DNA from: Lutjanus erythropterus
Lineage: Eukaryota > Chordata > Actinopteri > Lutjaniformes > Lutjanidae
Direction: 5' to 3'
Assembly (NCBI GenBank): GCA_020091685.1
Contig: CM034613.1
Span: 13,274,169 to 13,338,168 of the forward strand
DNA: 64,000 nt
In this document: positions 53,501-64,000 of the stretch, piece after piece
How positions within the stretch are numbered: the first letter of the stretch is position 1
Layout: every line of letters starts with the position of its first letter
The notes under the pieces: generated by a model
What the model was told of the DNA's origin: nothing
What the model saw: the letters and a program-made list of their open reading frames with translations, nothing else
Database searches by the model: none
Program-made: the position numbers and the translations under genes

Positions 53501-53860
53501 ACCTTAAACTGTTACTTTAATGGTTAATTTGGCCACCAGTGAGAAATTACCAGTTAAAACCATTAATAAAAATCCAATTAGTGGAGTTGTGTTAGTCCTC
53601 ACTGGAAGCTGTTTACTACCACAGTTTCTTCTTCTTCCTCTGCTGCTGCAGGGCAGCTCCTCCCGTCCGTCCCCTCCCGGCTCTCCTCCTCCCCACCTCC
53701 TCTCTAAAACAGGCCACCCATCTGGTCTCCTTTCTGCCGGCCCTCTCGCCTCTTCCTCGCTCAAATAAAGGTGCCAATCACTATAATTGGCACCCTGCAG
53801 GTCAATTGTCCCAGCTTGGACAAGTGCCCCTCACTGCAGTCTGGGTTAACAGGGGGGGAT
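53500..53860. promoter_or_regulatory. Candidate enhancer with AATTAGTG word and CCAAT palindrome
   Basis: It contains ccaattagtggagttgtg (AATTAGTG at 53576) and, at 53770-53794, GGTGCCAAT and ATTGGCACC as a 9-base inverted repeat with a 7-base spacer, then ggtcaattgtcccagcttgg. Between them is a pyrimidine-rich patch. The inverted CCAAT boxes could bind NF-Y or NFI-type factors. Confidence 0.45.
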
Positions 53861-54169
53861 ATACAGTACTACATGTAGTGTGTAACCTTTACAGCTCAGT
53901 TAAAAAATGCACGACCTGTTCTTTCTTTGCAGATTATTCTTCATTTCACACATATCATTTATAGATTTTTTTGTAACTGACACATTAAAGGGTTTGAATG
54001 GGTGAGTTTAACTGTTTGTTTGTCTTTTGAATGATGACGTAGAGCAGCGTCACGCAGACGCTGTCAGTCCAGGTAACATGTAACCTGGACAGGTGCTGCA
54101 GCACACAGGCCTACAGCGTTCAGCGGCGACGGAAGACAAACTCAAATCTTTTACTTTATTAAATGTAGC

Positions 54170-54605
54170 AAAAATTCTCACTTTTTCTCATTTTTTATCT
54201 TATGTCTTTAATGTCATACTTAATTTTGTTGCATCTTTTCCCGTCTTGTTGTCATTTTTGTCCTGTAATGTCTTTTTCGTTTTGTTACATCTTTTACATT
54301 GTTTTTGTTCTGTTACATCATCTTATTGGGTCTTTAACATAGTTTTTTTTTTATCTTGTTGTGTCTTTTTTTTTGTCTTATTACCTCTTTTACATTTACA
54401 TCTTGTATATAGTTTGTCTTTTTCATCTTATTAGTTTTTCATCATTGTCTGTGTCATTTTTCAGCTTATGTTTTTTGTATTATTATGTCTTTCACATAGT
54501 ATTTTGTCCTGTGACGTCTTTTGTGTTTACGTCTTTACTGTCATTTTTTGAACCTTGTTGAATCTTTTTCATCTTGTTCCATCACTTTTGTCTTGTTACA
54601 GAAGA
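54170..54605. repeat. Degenerate T-rich minisatellite
   Basis: About 430 bases built from variants of ttttgtcttgttacatcttt (also ttttcatcttattag, tttgttctgttacatc). Units are about 20-25 bases and poorly matched. Open frames here encode Phe/Leu/Ser-rich chance peptides. Confidence 0.75.
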
Positions 54606-55870
54606 ATTACTGAAATACTCAAATAAAGTAGAGCTTCCGAAATTGTACTTAAGTACAGTACTTGAGTACATATACTTGGTTACTTTCCACCATGTAGTAC
54701 AGATTGTATTTTTTTTAATGCAACTGGTGTTTAAATGTAAGTGATAAAGATGACTTTGCATTCCCTCTGTTGTTCTTCTTATTGGAACGTCACCGCAATA
54801 AAACTAAAATACAGAACAAATTGATTGAAATTGTTCTTGCTTTCATCATGTGCAGAACTAGAACCTCAAACTACACAGTCACCTTTAAAAGTTTTTGAGT
54901 GCGTTGGATGGAAACACAAGAAGAAGCGGTCTTTTTCTCCTTGGAAGACCAAAACTGAAACTTAGTGGTGGGCCACAGGCCAAAAGCACTAGGATCTCAA
55001 GTTCCTTTAATTGACTGTGTCACTCTGCCCACAATAGTCAGATTATTTTAAAAAACACAACTAATAATCATCTTTGATGGACATTCTTCCTCACCTTTTC
55101 CTCAAATAAAATTGAAAATTACATGAATTGTAATTCTTTTTTTCTGGCTGGCCAAATCAAACCTTTGGACACCCCTGCTTTAAAGGGACTGTTGGGCCCC
55201 CAAGTTGTATCAGACTTTTAGTTTTTAGGAAGTACTTTGTTGAAATGGGCTGTTACTTGCTACTGGCATATTTCAACATCGCTGCCCTGGTCACTTAATG
55301 TCAATTCAACTTGTAGTTTTGTATAAAAACATGTATTCTTTCACTATTTTTTCATTCAGAAAACTACTTATTCTGCCATTAAAATATGAGATTTATTTCC
55401 TACAGACAAAAAAGCAGAATAACCTGAGTCATTCCACATATTTGTGAAGTATATTCTCATATTTTCATCCAATTAATGTCTCAAGGGCACATCAATTCAG
55501 CCTTTGTGTACCAAACCGGAGCAGAATTAAAAGTGCAAAGTATTTAAATGCAATGCCTCCACAGAGAGACTTGGAAAGGTGAAATGTCCACTGCTTTGAT
55601 GTTTTTTGCTGCACTGAAGGGAAAGGACAAAGAGCCAAGGTTTTTAATAAAGCTGTGAGCAAGCAAAGTCAAGCCCCAAACCCTTTGGTGTGAATAGAAA
55701 GAGCTCACACATGCACATGTCAGTCATGTTTGTAGACTTTGTTGGCTGATTACAAAGAGATACTCATATTTTCACTAAATAGTAAAAGCAGTTTTTCTCA
55801 AAAGCTTTCTGAGTCATATCATACACATGCTGTTCAAAGTCTTACAGGAATGTAGTGGAATCATTTTTTT
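54606..55870. other. Intergenic stretch with a short AAGTAC repeat piece
   Basis: At 54630-54700 there is ttaagtacagtacttgagta and ggttactttccacca, a fragment of the AAGTAC family. Near 55160 the sequence aaacctttggacacccctgc resembles a hAT-like end. No gene. Confidence 0.5.
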
Positions 55871-55879
55871 TCCATTATC

Positions 55880-56809
55880 ATTAATATGCAAGTTTTATTT
55901 ATTCAAGTTATGTAAACTTAAAATCTCTAGTATTTATTTTCAGAACACTTCATATAAACATTAGCTCTTCTAACCTTTTTACGCAAGAAGTGATTTCAGG
56001 CCTCCAAACCTCCTACTTTTCTTGCCCATAATGGAAAAAATAAGATTTGGGCATGCTTCTACTTAAAATGTGTAGTTATTTTATTTTTATAAAAATGTAT
56101 TTTATTTTGCCAGGGTTTTTTGTTTCTTTCAAATACAGCACTCCTTCACTGCCACTGTAAAAAATCCAACAAGAATTTTGCGGAATCAACTTATCTTTTC
56201 TCGTTAATTTGAATATATACAAGTTTTATTTACTCAGGTTCCTCAAACTTAAAATTTCTAGTATATGTTTTCAGAACACGTCAAAATTTATAAACATGAG
56301 TTTTTCTAACTTTGCATCTTTTGACTTGAAATGATGAGTTCAATGACTGTACTGTACAGAATTCAATCAACTCAGTGAATCAAGTTTCAAAAGAAACATT
56401 ATTAGCATTTTATCAGACTTTCCAGCATGCATTGTTTGAGAGTTAAAACCCTCATGAGAACCTTCTTTTTACAGTTTTACAGGATGAATACATTTTAGGA
56501 TAGGTCATGAATTAGTTATGTAAAAGTTACTAAATAACGATACATGTTAACTGTTATAATTTTTTGTCATTGTGACAGAAGAGTTGTTGGTTCAACCTAA
56601 TATCTTGAGCTTATTTAACATGTTTTCTGAAGTACAAATGATTTAATACTGAGTTTATTAGAACAGTTTGTTTGGTTTGAATGGACTTGAATACAAAATT
56701 ACTGCAAATTGTCTTCTCAAATTCAGCAAGCTTTAAATTTTAAGGCAGTCCGGACACTAGCTTTTTTTTTAAGTAAAACAAATAGTTTATTTTAATTTTT
56801 CTTACAGTG
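55880..56809 (+). mobile_element. CACTGTAAAA-family non-autonomous element, with a partial second copy before it
   Basis: The clearest copy runs from cactgtaaaa (56153) to cttacagtg (56809), which are inverted ends. Inside are aagttttatttactcagg, acttaaaatttctagtat and gttgttggttcaacctaat. A partial copy of the same inner part lies at 55890-56010. A target duplication was not found. No coding sequence. Confidence 0.75.
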
Positions 56810-58015
56810 TATGGATGTTGAAATATATTTCTTATATATTCTAAAAAACAAATTATCCACATGCATCTCAGATTTCAGTTTTCATGGCCTTGATTGATGC
56901 AATGAGAAAGATGAAGAAAACAGAACACAGGAGGCAAATTACATAGACATATATTTATATGCATATGAATAAAAATACATATACATATTGTACAATATTT
57001 TGGCCGAGCGTGAAAACAGCTCTGTCAGCCCAGAAACAGAAGTAAGCCTCTTTAAATAAGTGCAAAATGTTAATGAGACAAAGAATTGTAAAGCATATAT
57101 AAAGTCTTTTTTTCTGAATCTTCCTTCGCATTTTGTTTTTCTGTTAAAATCACATGGAGCAGACATGGAGATAACTTGTGCAAAGACCCATTTATATATA
57201 TTCATATATAAATTTATATATATGTACATAGAGTTTGTTCATCATAAGTAGTAGCTGGTGCCATTAGCTTGACATTAAGTACGTTTTACTGCTTAAAGAA
57301 AAGAAGTTATGGCCTATGTAGGACCCTCGGCTGTGCATAAAGAAAAAGTAAACCAAGCAGAATCAGTTCATTAAAAAAAAAAAATATTAAGGAACATTTC
57401 CACACAATCTCAAAAAGGACTTTACCCATCAGAAAACCATGACGCAGTATAGCGAGAGTTTCTGAGATGGCGGCAATCTAAACAAGTGCAAGATGTCACA
57501 GATTGCACACAACAAAAGCAACACTTCCACTCAGCTGGAATGAGAAGAAACCGTGTGAAAAAAAAAGTTACAGAAAGCTGAAAAAAAAAAAGATGTAGAA
57601 CCAAAAAAATAAAAACAAAAGGCTTTTGTTTAACGGATGCAAGGCTTTACAATGTGTCTTTCTGCTGCACCTGACATCTTTGACTGTCTCCCTCAAGCTG
57701 AGTCGGTGATTTAGTAGCTGCTTGTCATGACTGAGCGTACAATACAGTAACTGCAAGTTTACATTACAAAACACCACCGTACAGAGACAGAATATGAAGC
57801 CAGAGCTGAGTCTGAAGGTCGAGGGAAATATGGGGTGTGAGAAACCACAAAATCAGTTTTTTAAATGTCTTCTCACTGGCTGACAAATAACTGAAAATTA
57901 GATTAATTAAAACAGTTTTTACAGCAGTTCTGAGCTCCAAGACTTGTAATAAAAAATCAAATAGCTCAGCTAAAATAAGGGGAACAGAGTCTGTGTTTTC
58001 TCGCAGGGAAGCAAC
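56810..58015. other. Intergenic or distal vax2 3' side, AT-rich
   Basis: It holds a TATATA-rich patch (56940-57000 and 57190-57230) and A-rich runs. The open frames are short with no family match. Confidence 0.5.
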
Positions 58016-58019
58016 TTAG

Positions 58020-58500
58020 CAATGAAGCAACACGACACTGTTGTGAGCAAAGAAAAAAAAACGAGGGTTTGTGAAAGGCCTTACATGAGAGCTAAGCCTC
58101 CTGACCTCTCAGCTCCATCTCTCTGCTCAATATTTGATGCCACGGCGTGTGAATTATGGATGGTGCTTATAGAAAATAATACAGTGTTCAACAACAGCAC
58201 AGGTGCGCCACGCTGCAAAGAGCCGTTGAGTGGATAACAGGGGTTTTTGCAGCACTGCTGGGGTCTGAACACAACAACAACAAATCACCTGCTACCAGCC
58301 GGGCCGGCAGCTACACGGGTGCAAAAAGGCCCGGTGAGCCGACAGACAAGACGCGGGAAGTTTTTCATAGGCTGAGGTCAGAACCTCTCCGCGCACTCCA
58401 CGAGAAATATACCTGCAGCTGGAAACATGCTCGGCTGTTTGAGACACAGTCTGGCCCTTTACTCGTGAGCAGCTTTTTTAAATTGATGTCAGGGTAGTGT
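58020..58500. promoter_or_regulatory. Possible conserved non-coding block downstream of vax2
   Basis: GC-balanced and repeat-free: ctgctcaatatttgatgcca, gtgtgaattatggatggtgc, gcgccacgctgcaaagagcc, gaagtttttcataggctgag. It contains AATTATGGATGG, which joins two homeodomain-like cores. Inference only. Confidence 0.4.
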
Positions 58501-59459
58501 CCGTTTTTTCTTAATAGATGTCAAGTCACCTTCAGCGAGTGTGAGAGAAAGGGATCAGGAAAATGTATTAAACTTCACAATGAGACGAAACCTGGATATG
58601 AATAGATACATGGGGAAATAAGACGAGAGACAGAAGTTATATGAAAAGGGGGTGATAACTCATCTGACATGCACAAATTGAGGGCAATCTGTGGCGAATT
58701 GCAGGTTCTCGCGGGTGAGTTTTGATTTTCTTTGGACAACAGAGTAACCTGGACAAATGGCATCATATGGGGAAAAAATATTACAGTTGATCTTTCTTTT
58801 TTCCTCCCTCAGCCTGTCCTGCAGGAATTAAATGTATGCTTACTTACAGTGGGCTATTTTCAGATCTTGAGGTCCGTTTAGGTTCAAATCAATCAATTAA
58901 AAATGTAGCTGATAGAAATAACTGACTTAACACTGGCTTTAATACTGAAAAAATGCTGGAAAATACCTCTCTAAGAATAAACTGACTCTTACTAAAGCTT
59001 TGAGGTTTTTCAGTTGTCAATAAGGAGTTAAATGGATTTGAAAGCAAAAAAAAAAAAAGATGGGGGAGATAGAGGAGGAAATGTAAAAGTCTACAAACAT
59101 AAAGTGCTTTCAATGAGGGACAAGCAGAGGAAGTCTTTTCTTTTAGCCGAGGTAAAGTCTAACAGGAGGTCGAGCCAAAAGTCATTCAGAAATGGGAAAC
59201 ACAGAGCAAACACAAATATCAATTTAAAGAAAAATAAAATATCATCAATAAAAAGACAAAATTTCACATGTGATGCTGTAGCTTATTGCATCCTAAGCAT
59301 GTGAACACAGTAAAAAAGTTTCCTGTGTAAAAAATACATTGAGAGTTCTTGTGATTATGGATATGACCTGATGAAACAGTACATCTGATAGTTATGATGT
59401 AGTTGTAAGCCACAAAATGGCCGGCTTAAAATAAGAAGAAAAATAAGAGTACCACACTT

Positions 59460-60665
59460 TCTGTGAAGGTCATTTCTAGAGTGCATTATAAGCACGTTCA
59501 TAAGACATTTTAATGCATTTTTATGGCTTTGCAAAACTCTTTATAAATGTTTATAGCCATGCACAACTATAAACAGGGTTATAAAGTATTATAAATGCTG
59601 AACATAAGGTATCCTAAGTCCAGCATTCAGTTTCTGAAGCTTCAGAATGGATTAATGTTTTATAAACATCAATAATACACTATAGCATGACTTTGTGAGC
59701 TTTAAGTAAAGTGACAGGACTCTATAATATTATTAGCAATCGTATGATATTAAAAGTATTTTAAATTTGATAAAGTTTTATAAATAAATTATGTCTTATG
59801 AATGTGCTTATAATGCATAATAGATATGGCCTTGTCTATAATGCATTATAAGTGCATTAATAAGACTTTATAATGCATTTGTAGGGTTTTACAAAACTCT
59901 TAATTAATGTTTATAACCATGCATTTATCATAACAGGTTATACATTTAAAGACTCTGAAATGGAATAATGCCTTATAAGCATCAGTAATACACTACACCA
60001 TGACTTTGTGTTTTATAAAACATAATGTACAAATACATTATGTTTTATGAATGTGCTTCTAATTTGTTATAGACACAAACCTGGATGTAATATGTAATGC
60101 ATTTATAAGGCTTTATAAAAGACTAATCTCTAACTCTAATGCATGACAAAGCATGAAACTTACAATTGCATCCAAAAGTGACACTTTGTAAAGTTTATGT
60201 CTTATAAACATAACGTAGTTGCTAATAACCTTATAAATTGCTGTCACTTTACTTAAAAGTCACAAAGTCAAATAATACTTTAGAAACCTTGTTATAGGTT
60301 GACATGCATCTTCAGTATGTGAGTATAATACACATAATACATTATAAACCTTTTTATCAGTTACCACACATTATTCTAAACATTCATAAGGAGTTTTGTA
60401 AAGCCCTCTAAATGCATTCTAATGTCTAACGAATGTGTTTATAATGCATTAGAGTCGTGACATTTAGAATGTTTTATAAACCTTGTTATAGGTTGTGACA
60501 TTCAAACATTTCTAAAGAGTTTATAAAACCTTATAAATGCCTTAAGTATGTGAGTATAATGCATTGTAGACAGTTGTAATACTTTATAAACTCTTTTATC
60601 AGTTGTCATGCATTATTCCAAACATGAATGTGATTATAATGCATTATAGACATGACCTTCAATGA
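59460..60665. repeat. Complex tandem repeat built on CATTATAA / TTATAAATGC
   Basis: About 1.2 kb in which variants of tgcattataagtgcattaat, aagactttataatgcat, ttttacaaaactcttaatta and gtttataaccatgcat recur in both orientations. Larger units of about 350 bases can be seen (59470, 59830, and reversed from about 60240). No gene. Confidence 0.85.
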
Positions 60666-60746
60666 AACTGTGACCAAATCTGGGGCAAAACAGCAGCAGA
60701 ATCTTCTGGTGTGGTGGCTCATTGTCACATTACATATTCATCCCAA

Positions 60747-61001
60747 CTAGGACTGCAACAGTTATTTTCATTATTGATTAATCTGCCAATTATTTTCTTC
60801 TTTTTTTGTTATTTTCTTGATTAATTTAATTTAGTTTAAAAAAATGTGATTCAAAATTTTTCAGGGTCCATGATTAATTTGAAAATCAGCAAATCGTCCT
60901 GTTTTAGAAGCTTGAAAAATCACAAAAAATTGTAACTGATTATCAGAATTGTTGCAGATTAATGGTCTAGTCAATAAATCAACAAGTTGTTGCAGCTCTA
61001 G
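60747..61001. mobile_element. hAT-like MITE (255 bases)
   Basis: Ends are ctaggactgcaaca and, on the other strand, ctagagctgcaacaac, which are inverted repeats. The flanks are tcccaa on both sides (60741-60746 and 61002-61007). The inside, with cattattgattaatctgcca and cagattaatggtctagtca, is a very common fish repeat. Confidence 0.85.
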
Positions 61002-61009
61002 TCCCAAAC

Positions 61010-62118
61010 ACACTGAGAAATAAGATGCAAAACAGAAATCTCTGGACCGAGTGTTGCCCGCCCAACATAAATCTGTTTCGGCAAATAAAAAAAAAAAATG
61101 TCCAAAAGCTTGGCCAGATGTTTCTTTTTCTTTCTTTCAGTCTTTGTTTTTCACTGTCTCTGAGACGCTCACCCAAATGGAAATCTGTGACATCTGTGAA
61201 TTGAAGATTGAACAGTTAATCTGGGGTCAAAGGTCATCTCTCAGTTTGACCTTGACTTGCTGCTTCAGTGATTGGAGGACTCAAGTGTGGCACCTCCAGA
61301 GCTTAATCCATAAATGCTTTGGCAGAGTCTAACCAGCTTTCTCACACCACTATTCTTCTTCCTCCTCATGCTCTTTTATATTAAAACTATTGGATCTAGA
61401 TATGTGTGATTTTTGCACCATTTGTCCAGATCCTACCACATATTATTTCATACACAAACACAACCAAATAAAGAATTTACAAAAAACTACTGCTGGACAC
61501 CAAACAGACTGATATTAAAATGCTACGATTCTTTTTTTTCAGTGTTTCTTCCATATTGTGATAGCACATTAACTAAAATCAAACATGGCCACTTGTACGG
61601 GAATATGTACTGAAATGTGTACAAACTGCTGTCTTTGAAATATCGCTCGTCTCATTCAGACTCTGATTCAGTCTGAACTATCCATGTCAAGTATTTTTTT
61701 TTTTCCTGAACAGTAAATGAAGGCCTGTATAGAGAGAAAACCACACACACAAACTCACTGGACAAAAAGAGTGAAGAGTCACTTAAAACCACTGCGAAGA
61801 GAGTGGTGATAAAAACATCTGTCTGTCAGGGTTCACACAACATACACACACGGCTTTGTTGCAAAAATTCACAAGTTTCTTTTTTTTTTTACGTGGGAGA
61901 GTCTCCGTCACATCACGTCCTTTATCACCATTTTGTGTCAGCGCTGTGGCACAAAATGGTGCCGCAAGGAACCCGGTCTCTTCCTTTTTCACATTTCTTA
62001 TGATCCAGGCTTTCTTTCCCCTGTCTGCTCAAGTGTCAAATAGGCAGCAGAGTGAGGAGAAAAGCTCTCACAAAGACAAGTCCCTGTCCCCTGGTGTCCT
62101 AAACGAGGGACAGGTTAC
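61010..62118 (-). other. vax2 3' UTR, extent not resolved
   Basis: This is directly downstream of the vax2 stop on the minus strand. No AATAAA on the minus strand was found in this stretch by eye, so the end of the transcript is not placed. Some blocks (61780-62000) are GC-balanced and repeat-free. Confidence 0.4.
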
Positions 62119-62619
62119 TTAAGAAACTGTCTTCTTCCCTCCCAGATCTGCCTCCTTCCTGTCCAGCCGCATGTACGGTTCAAAAGCTGAAGAACCGCAG
62201 CCGTAGGTGGATGTCAGTTCGTGGTGAGCGCCCCCCAGCAGTGGCATGGAGAAGCAGAGGGAGTGCGGCGGGGGCACGCCCAGCCGCGGTGAGGGCGGGG
62301 TGCCGCCCAGCGATGGCAGTGACAGCCCGAAAGTCCCCCCTGGTAGGGAGCTGGGAGGGGTGCTGCTGCTGATGCCTGGAGAGGTGGAGGAGCCTCCGCC
62401 CGGGCTGCTCAGCAGGGAGCCGTTGTGTGCCGGGTGTGGCGGAGGCCCCAGGAGGGCGTTAGGTGGTGGGGCGGGGCCCGATAAGAGGCGGCCCTGCTCC
62501 AGGAGACGCAGGATGTTGCAGGTAGCCAACGACTCGTTGGAGGAGGAGGAGCGTTTGTCTGAATCCTTGGTGGTATCCTTCTTCTGTTTGGTCCGGCGGT
62601 TTTGGAACCACACCTTCAC
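62119..62619 (-). CDS. vax2: Ventral anterior homeobox 2, last coding exon (166 codons and stop)
   Basis: A transcription factor that sets ventral fate in eye and forebrain. The exon opens right after a ttgttgcag-type acceptor with VKVWFQNRRTKQKKD, residues 45-59 of the homeodomain (helix 3, with W48, F49, N51 and R53 intact). The intron between residues 44 and 45 is a known homeobox position. Next come the Vax-type NILRLLEQGRLLS segment, a Pro/Gly/Ser-rich region, and the tail SSAFEPYMRLDRKE, which matches Vax C-termini. VAX1 shares SSAFEPY, so the tail alone does not decide. The neighbour tex261 and the YGCGSSAFEPY context favour vax2. The stop (taa) is at 62119-62121. The first homeodomain part and N-terminus are beyond 64000. 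Confidence 0.93.
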   Translation of the reverse strand: MKVWFQNRRTKQKKDTTKDSDKRSSSSNESLATCNILRLLEQGRLLSGPAPPPNALLGPPPHPAHNGSLLSSPGGGSSTSPGISSSTPPSSLPGGTFGLSLPSLGGTPPSPRLGVPPPHSLCFSMPLLGGAHHELTSTYGCGSSAFEPYMRLDRKEADLGGKKTVS

Positions 62620-64000
62620 CTGCAACACAACCAGGAAGAAAGCGTCACATGATCAGCTTTTTCCCCAGACAAACAGTTTGTCAGCTACAAAATCACACAC
62701 TTCGATTTATAAACATACACCATATTCTCTCACACATATATTACATATCTTACATTTTTCACTGACACATGAAGTTCCTCTTTACGTAGGAAGTCACATT
62801 CAAACCAGGAAATAATCTGCAAGACTCGCACAATGCTTAAGTTATCTGAAATTATTTGGCAGTTAAGGGGTAAGTTGAGGGCATTGTATCCTCTGTTTGT
62901 TTGGGTTTTTTTTGCACCTCTTACTGTTGTGAAAGTGTGGTACACATGTTGGGTAAAACCTTAACACTGTCTGAAACCTACTTTCATACTGGAGAAATTT
63001 GATCTGGACCAGGTTAAATGTGGTCGAGATGTGAAAAAAGCTGTGAAATCTTCTGTTTTGTCAGTTTCACAAATAGAATGAAGGGTTTCACGTATCTGAG
63101 AGTGGGTTTCAGACAGCATCAAGGCTGCACCTGATAGGTCTAAAATGCTTTTACAACAGTAAGAGGTGCAAAAAACAGAGAAACTGTCACACAGCAAAGT
63201 AAATAAAGTTTCCTTTAACTTCCTCCTCAACTGCCGAAATTGAAAGCTGTGAATTGGAAGTTCAGTGTCGGGCAAGCCTTGCAGGTGTTTTTCATGGGGC
63301 ATGTTATAAACTTGTTTCTGGATTGAATGGCAAGCCTCCTCAAAGCGGTGTGCAACGAGCTTGGAAATACATTTTCTCTCGTTTGGTGGATGTAATACAG
63401 GTGTTAGCCTGTAAGCAAAGTGCATGTAAATACCACTGTATTAAAAAGGCATTACAGTGAAGTGCGCTTGCATACACAACAGGGTGTTCAATGCAGCACC
63501 GTTCCTGTTAAAATATACATTTTGCTACCTTTGGTCAGGACTGAACGCAGCCCTGGTTTCTAGTGAGACTCCCCACTTAAGCAGGAACTTTCTGTTGTGT
63601 CAGTGAAAGTAACATGCATATGCATGTCTGAAAGAGACAGTATATGTATGTAAGTGTGATTTTAAATGTAAGACATTTGGTATATGTTTATACATGTGAG
63701 AATGAAAATTAATCTGCACTGTTTTCTTTTTTGGACATTATAAAGTGCGCAGATCACTGATGCTGTAACTCATCCAACATCCTCTTTACATGCCCAAAAG
63801 TTGAACACATGGATAGCTGACTTCTTTGTGACCTCTGCTTGATGCATGTATCTATCCTATAGCATGTTCTGAACACTCACGGTTGCGAGCGGTGAGAGCA
63901 CGCAACACCTTAGTGATGAACCAGCCATACACGCATAAATCCGTGCAGAACAAGCAGAGATGCTGTAATCCCCTGGTACCAGCCATTGGATCAACTCTGT
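62620..64000 (-). other. vax2 intron (part), with a possible conserved block
   Basis: The intron between the two homeobox-carrying exons. The first part of the homeodomain was looked for and not found here, so the intron exceeds 1.38 kb. The stretch 63240-63480 (cgggcaagccttgcaggtgt, cctcaaagcggtgtgcaacg, gtttggtggatgtaatacag) is repeat-free and GC-balanced, and could be an intronic enhancer. Confidence 0.6.

Noticed and set aside
28756-62118. Retrovirus-like or other capsid-bearing elements in the desert
   Set aside because: No long terminal repeats, polymerase or capsid-like frames were recognised; the repeats seen are small DNA elements and simple repeats.
62246-62815. 189-codon plus-strand frame opposite vax2
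   Set aside because: It is the antisense shadow of the GC-rich vax2 exon; composition and position explain it fully.

Overview
The window looks like nuclear DNA from a teleost fish, probably a percomorph. The genes have many GT-AG introns and vertebrate-specific families. Intergenic DNA is AT-rich and full of CA microsatellites and short DNA-transposon relics (hAT-like, mariner-like, foldback) of kinds common in bony fish. Species cannot be fixed from the sequence alone.

Three protein genes are visible, all on the minus strand. (1) tex261, positions 1400-6161: five of six coding exons, with the last exon off the left edge. (2) A complete shootin-1-like gene, positions 10655-22453: 17 coding exons join without a break into a 555-residue protein. 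It probably has an untranslated first exon near 28.57-28.72 kb and a poly(A) signal at 10431. (3) The last coding exon of the homeobox gene vax2, positions 62119-62619: the end of the homeodomain plus the whole C-terminal tail. Earlier vax2 exons are off the right edge. Inside the long 5' intron of the shootin-like gene lie three 83-nt tRNA-Leu(CAG) genes on the minus strand, identical to each other, in partly duplicated flanks.

The layout is informative. TEX261 and VAX2 are neighbours in mammals, while SHTN1 (shootin-1) sits beside VAX1. A shootin gene beside vax2, in the same order and orientation as SHTN1-VAX1, suggests that the ancestral pair was duplicated as a block and that this lineage kept the second shootin.

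From 28.7 to 62.1 kb there is no convincing protein gene. This interval holds repeats, microsatellites and several repeat-free, GC-balanced blocks with homeodomain-type sites. They look like conserved non-coding enhancers and are probably tied to vax2 (ventral eye and forebrain patterning). The most notable blocks are 42.83-43.66 kb, 50.96-51.12 kb, 39.72-39.90 kb, 53.76-53.85 kb, and 16.79-17.11 kb inside the shootin-like gene. The enhancer calls are inferences from base composition and motifs; no alignment could be run. No retrovirus-like element, CRISPR array or rRNA gene was recognised.
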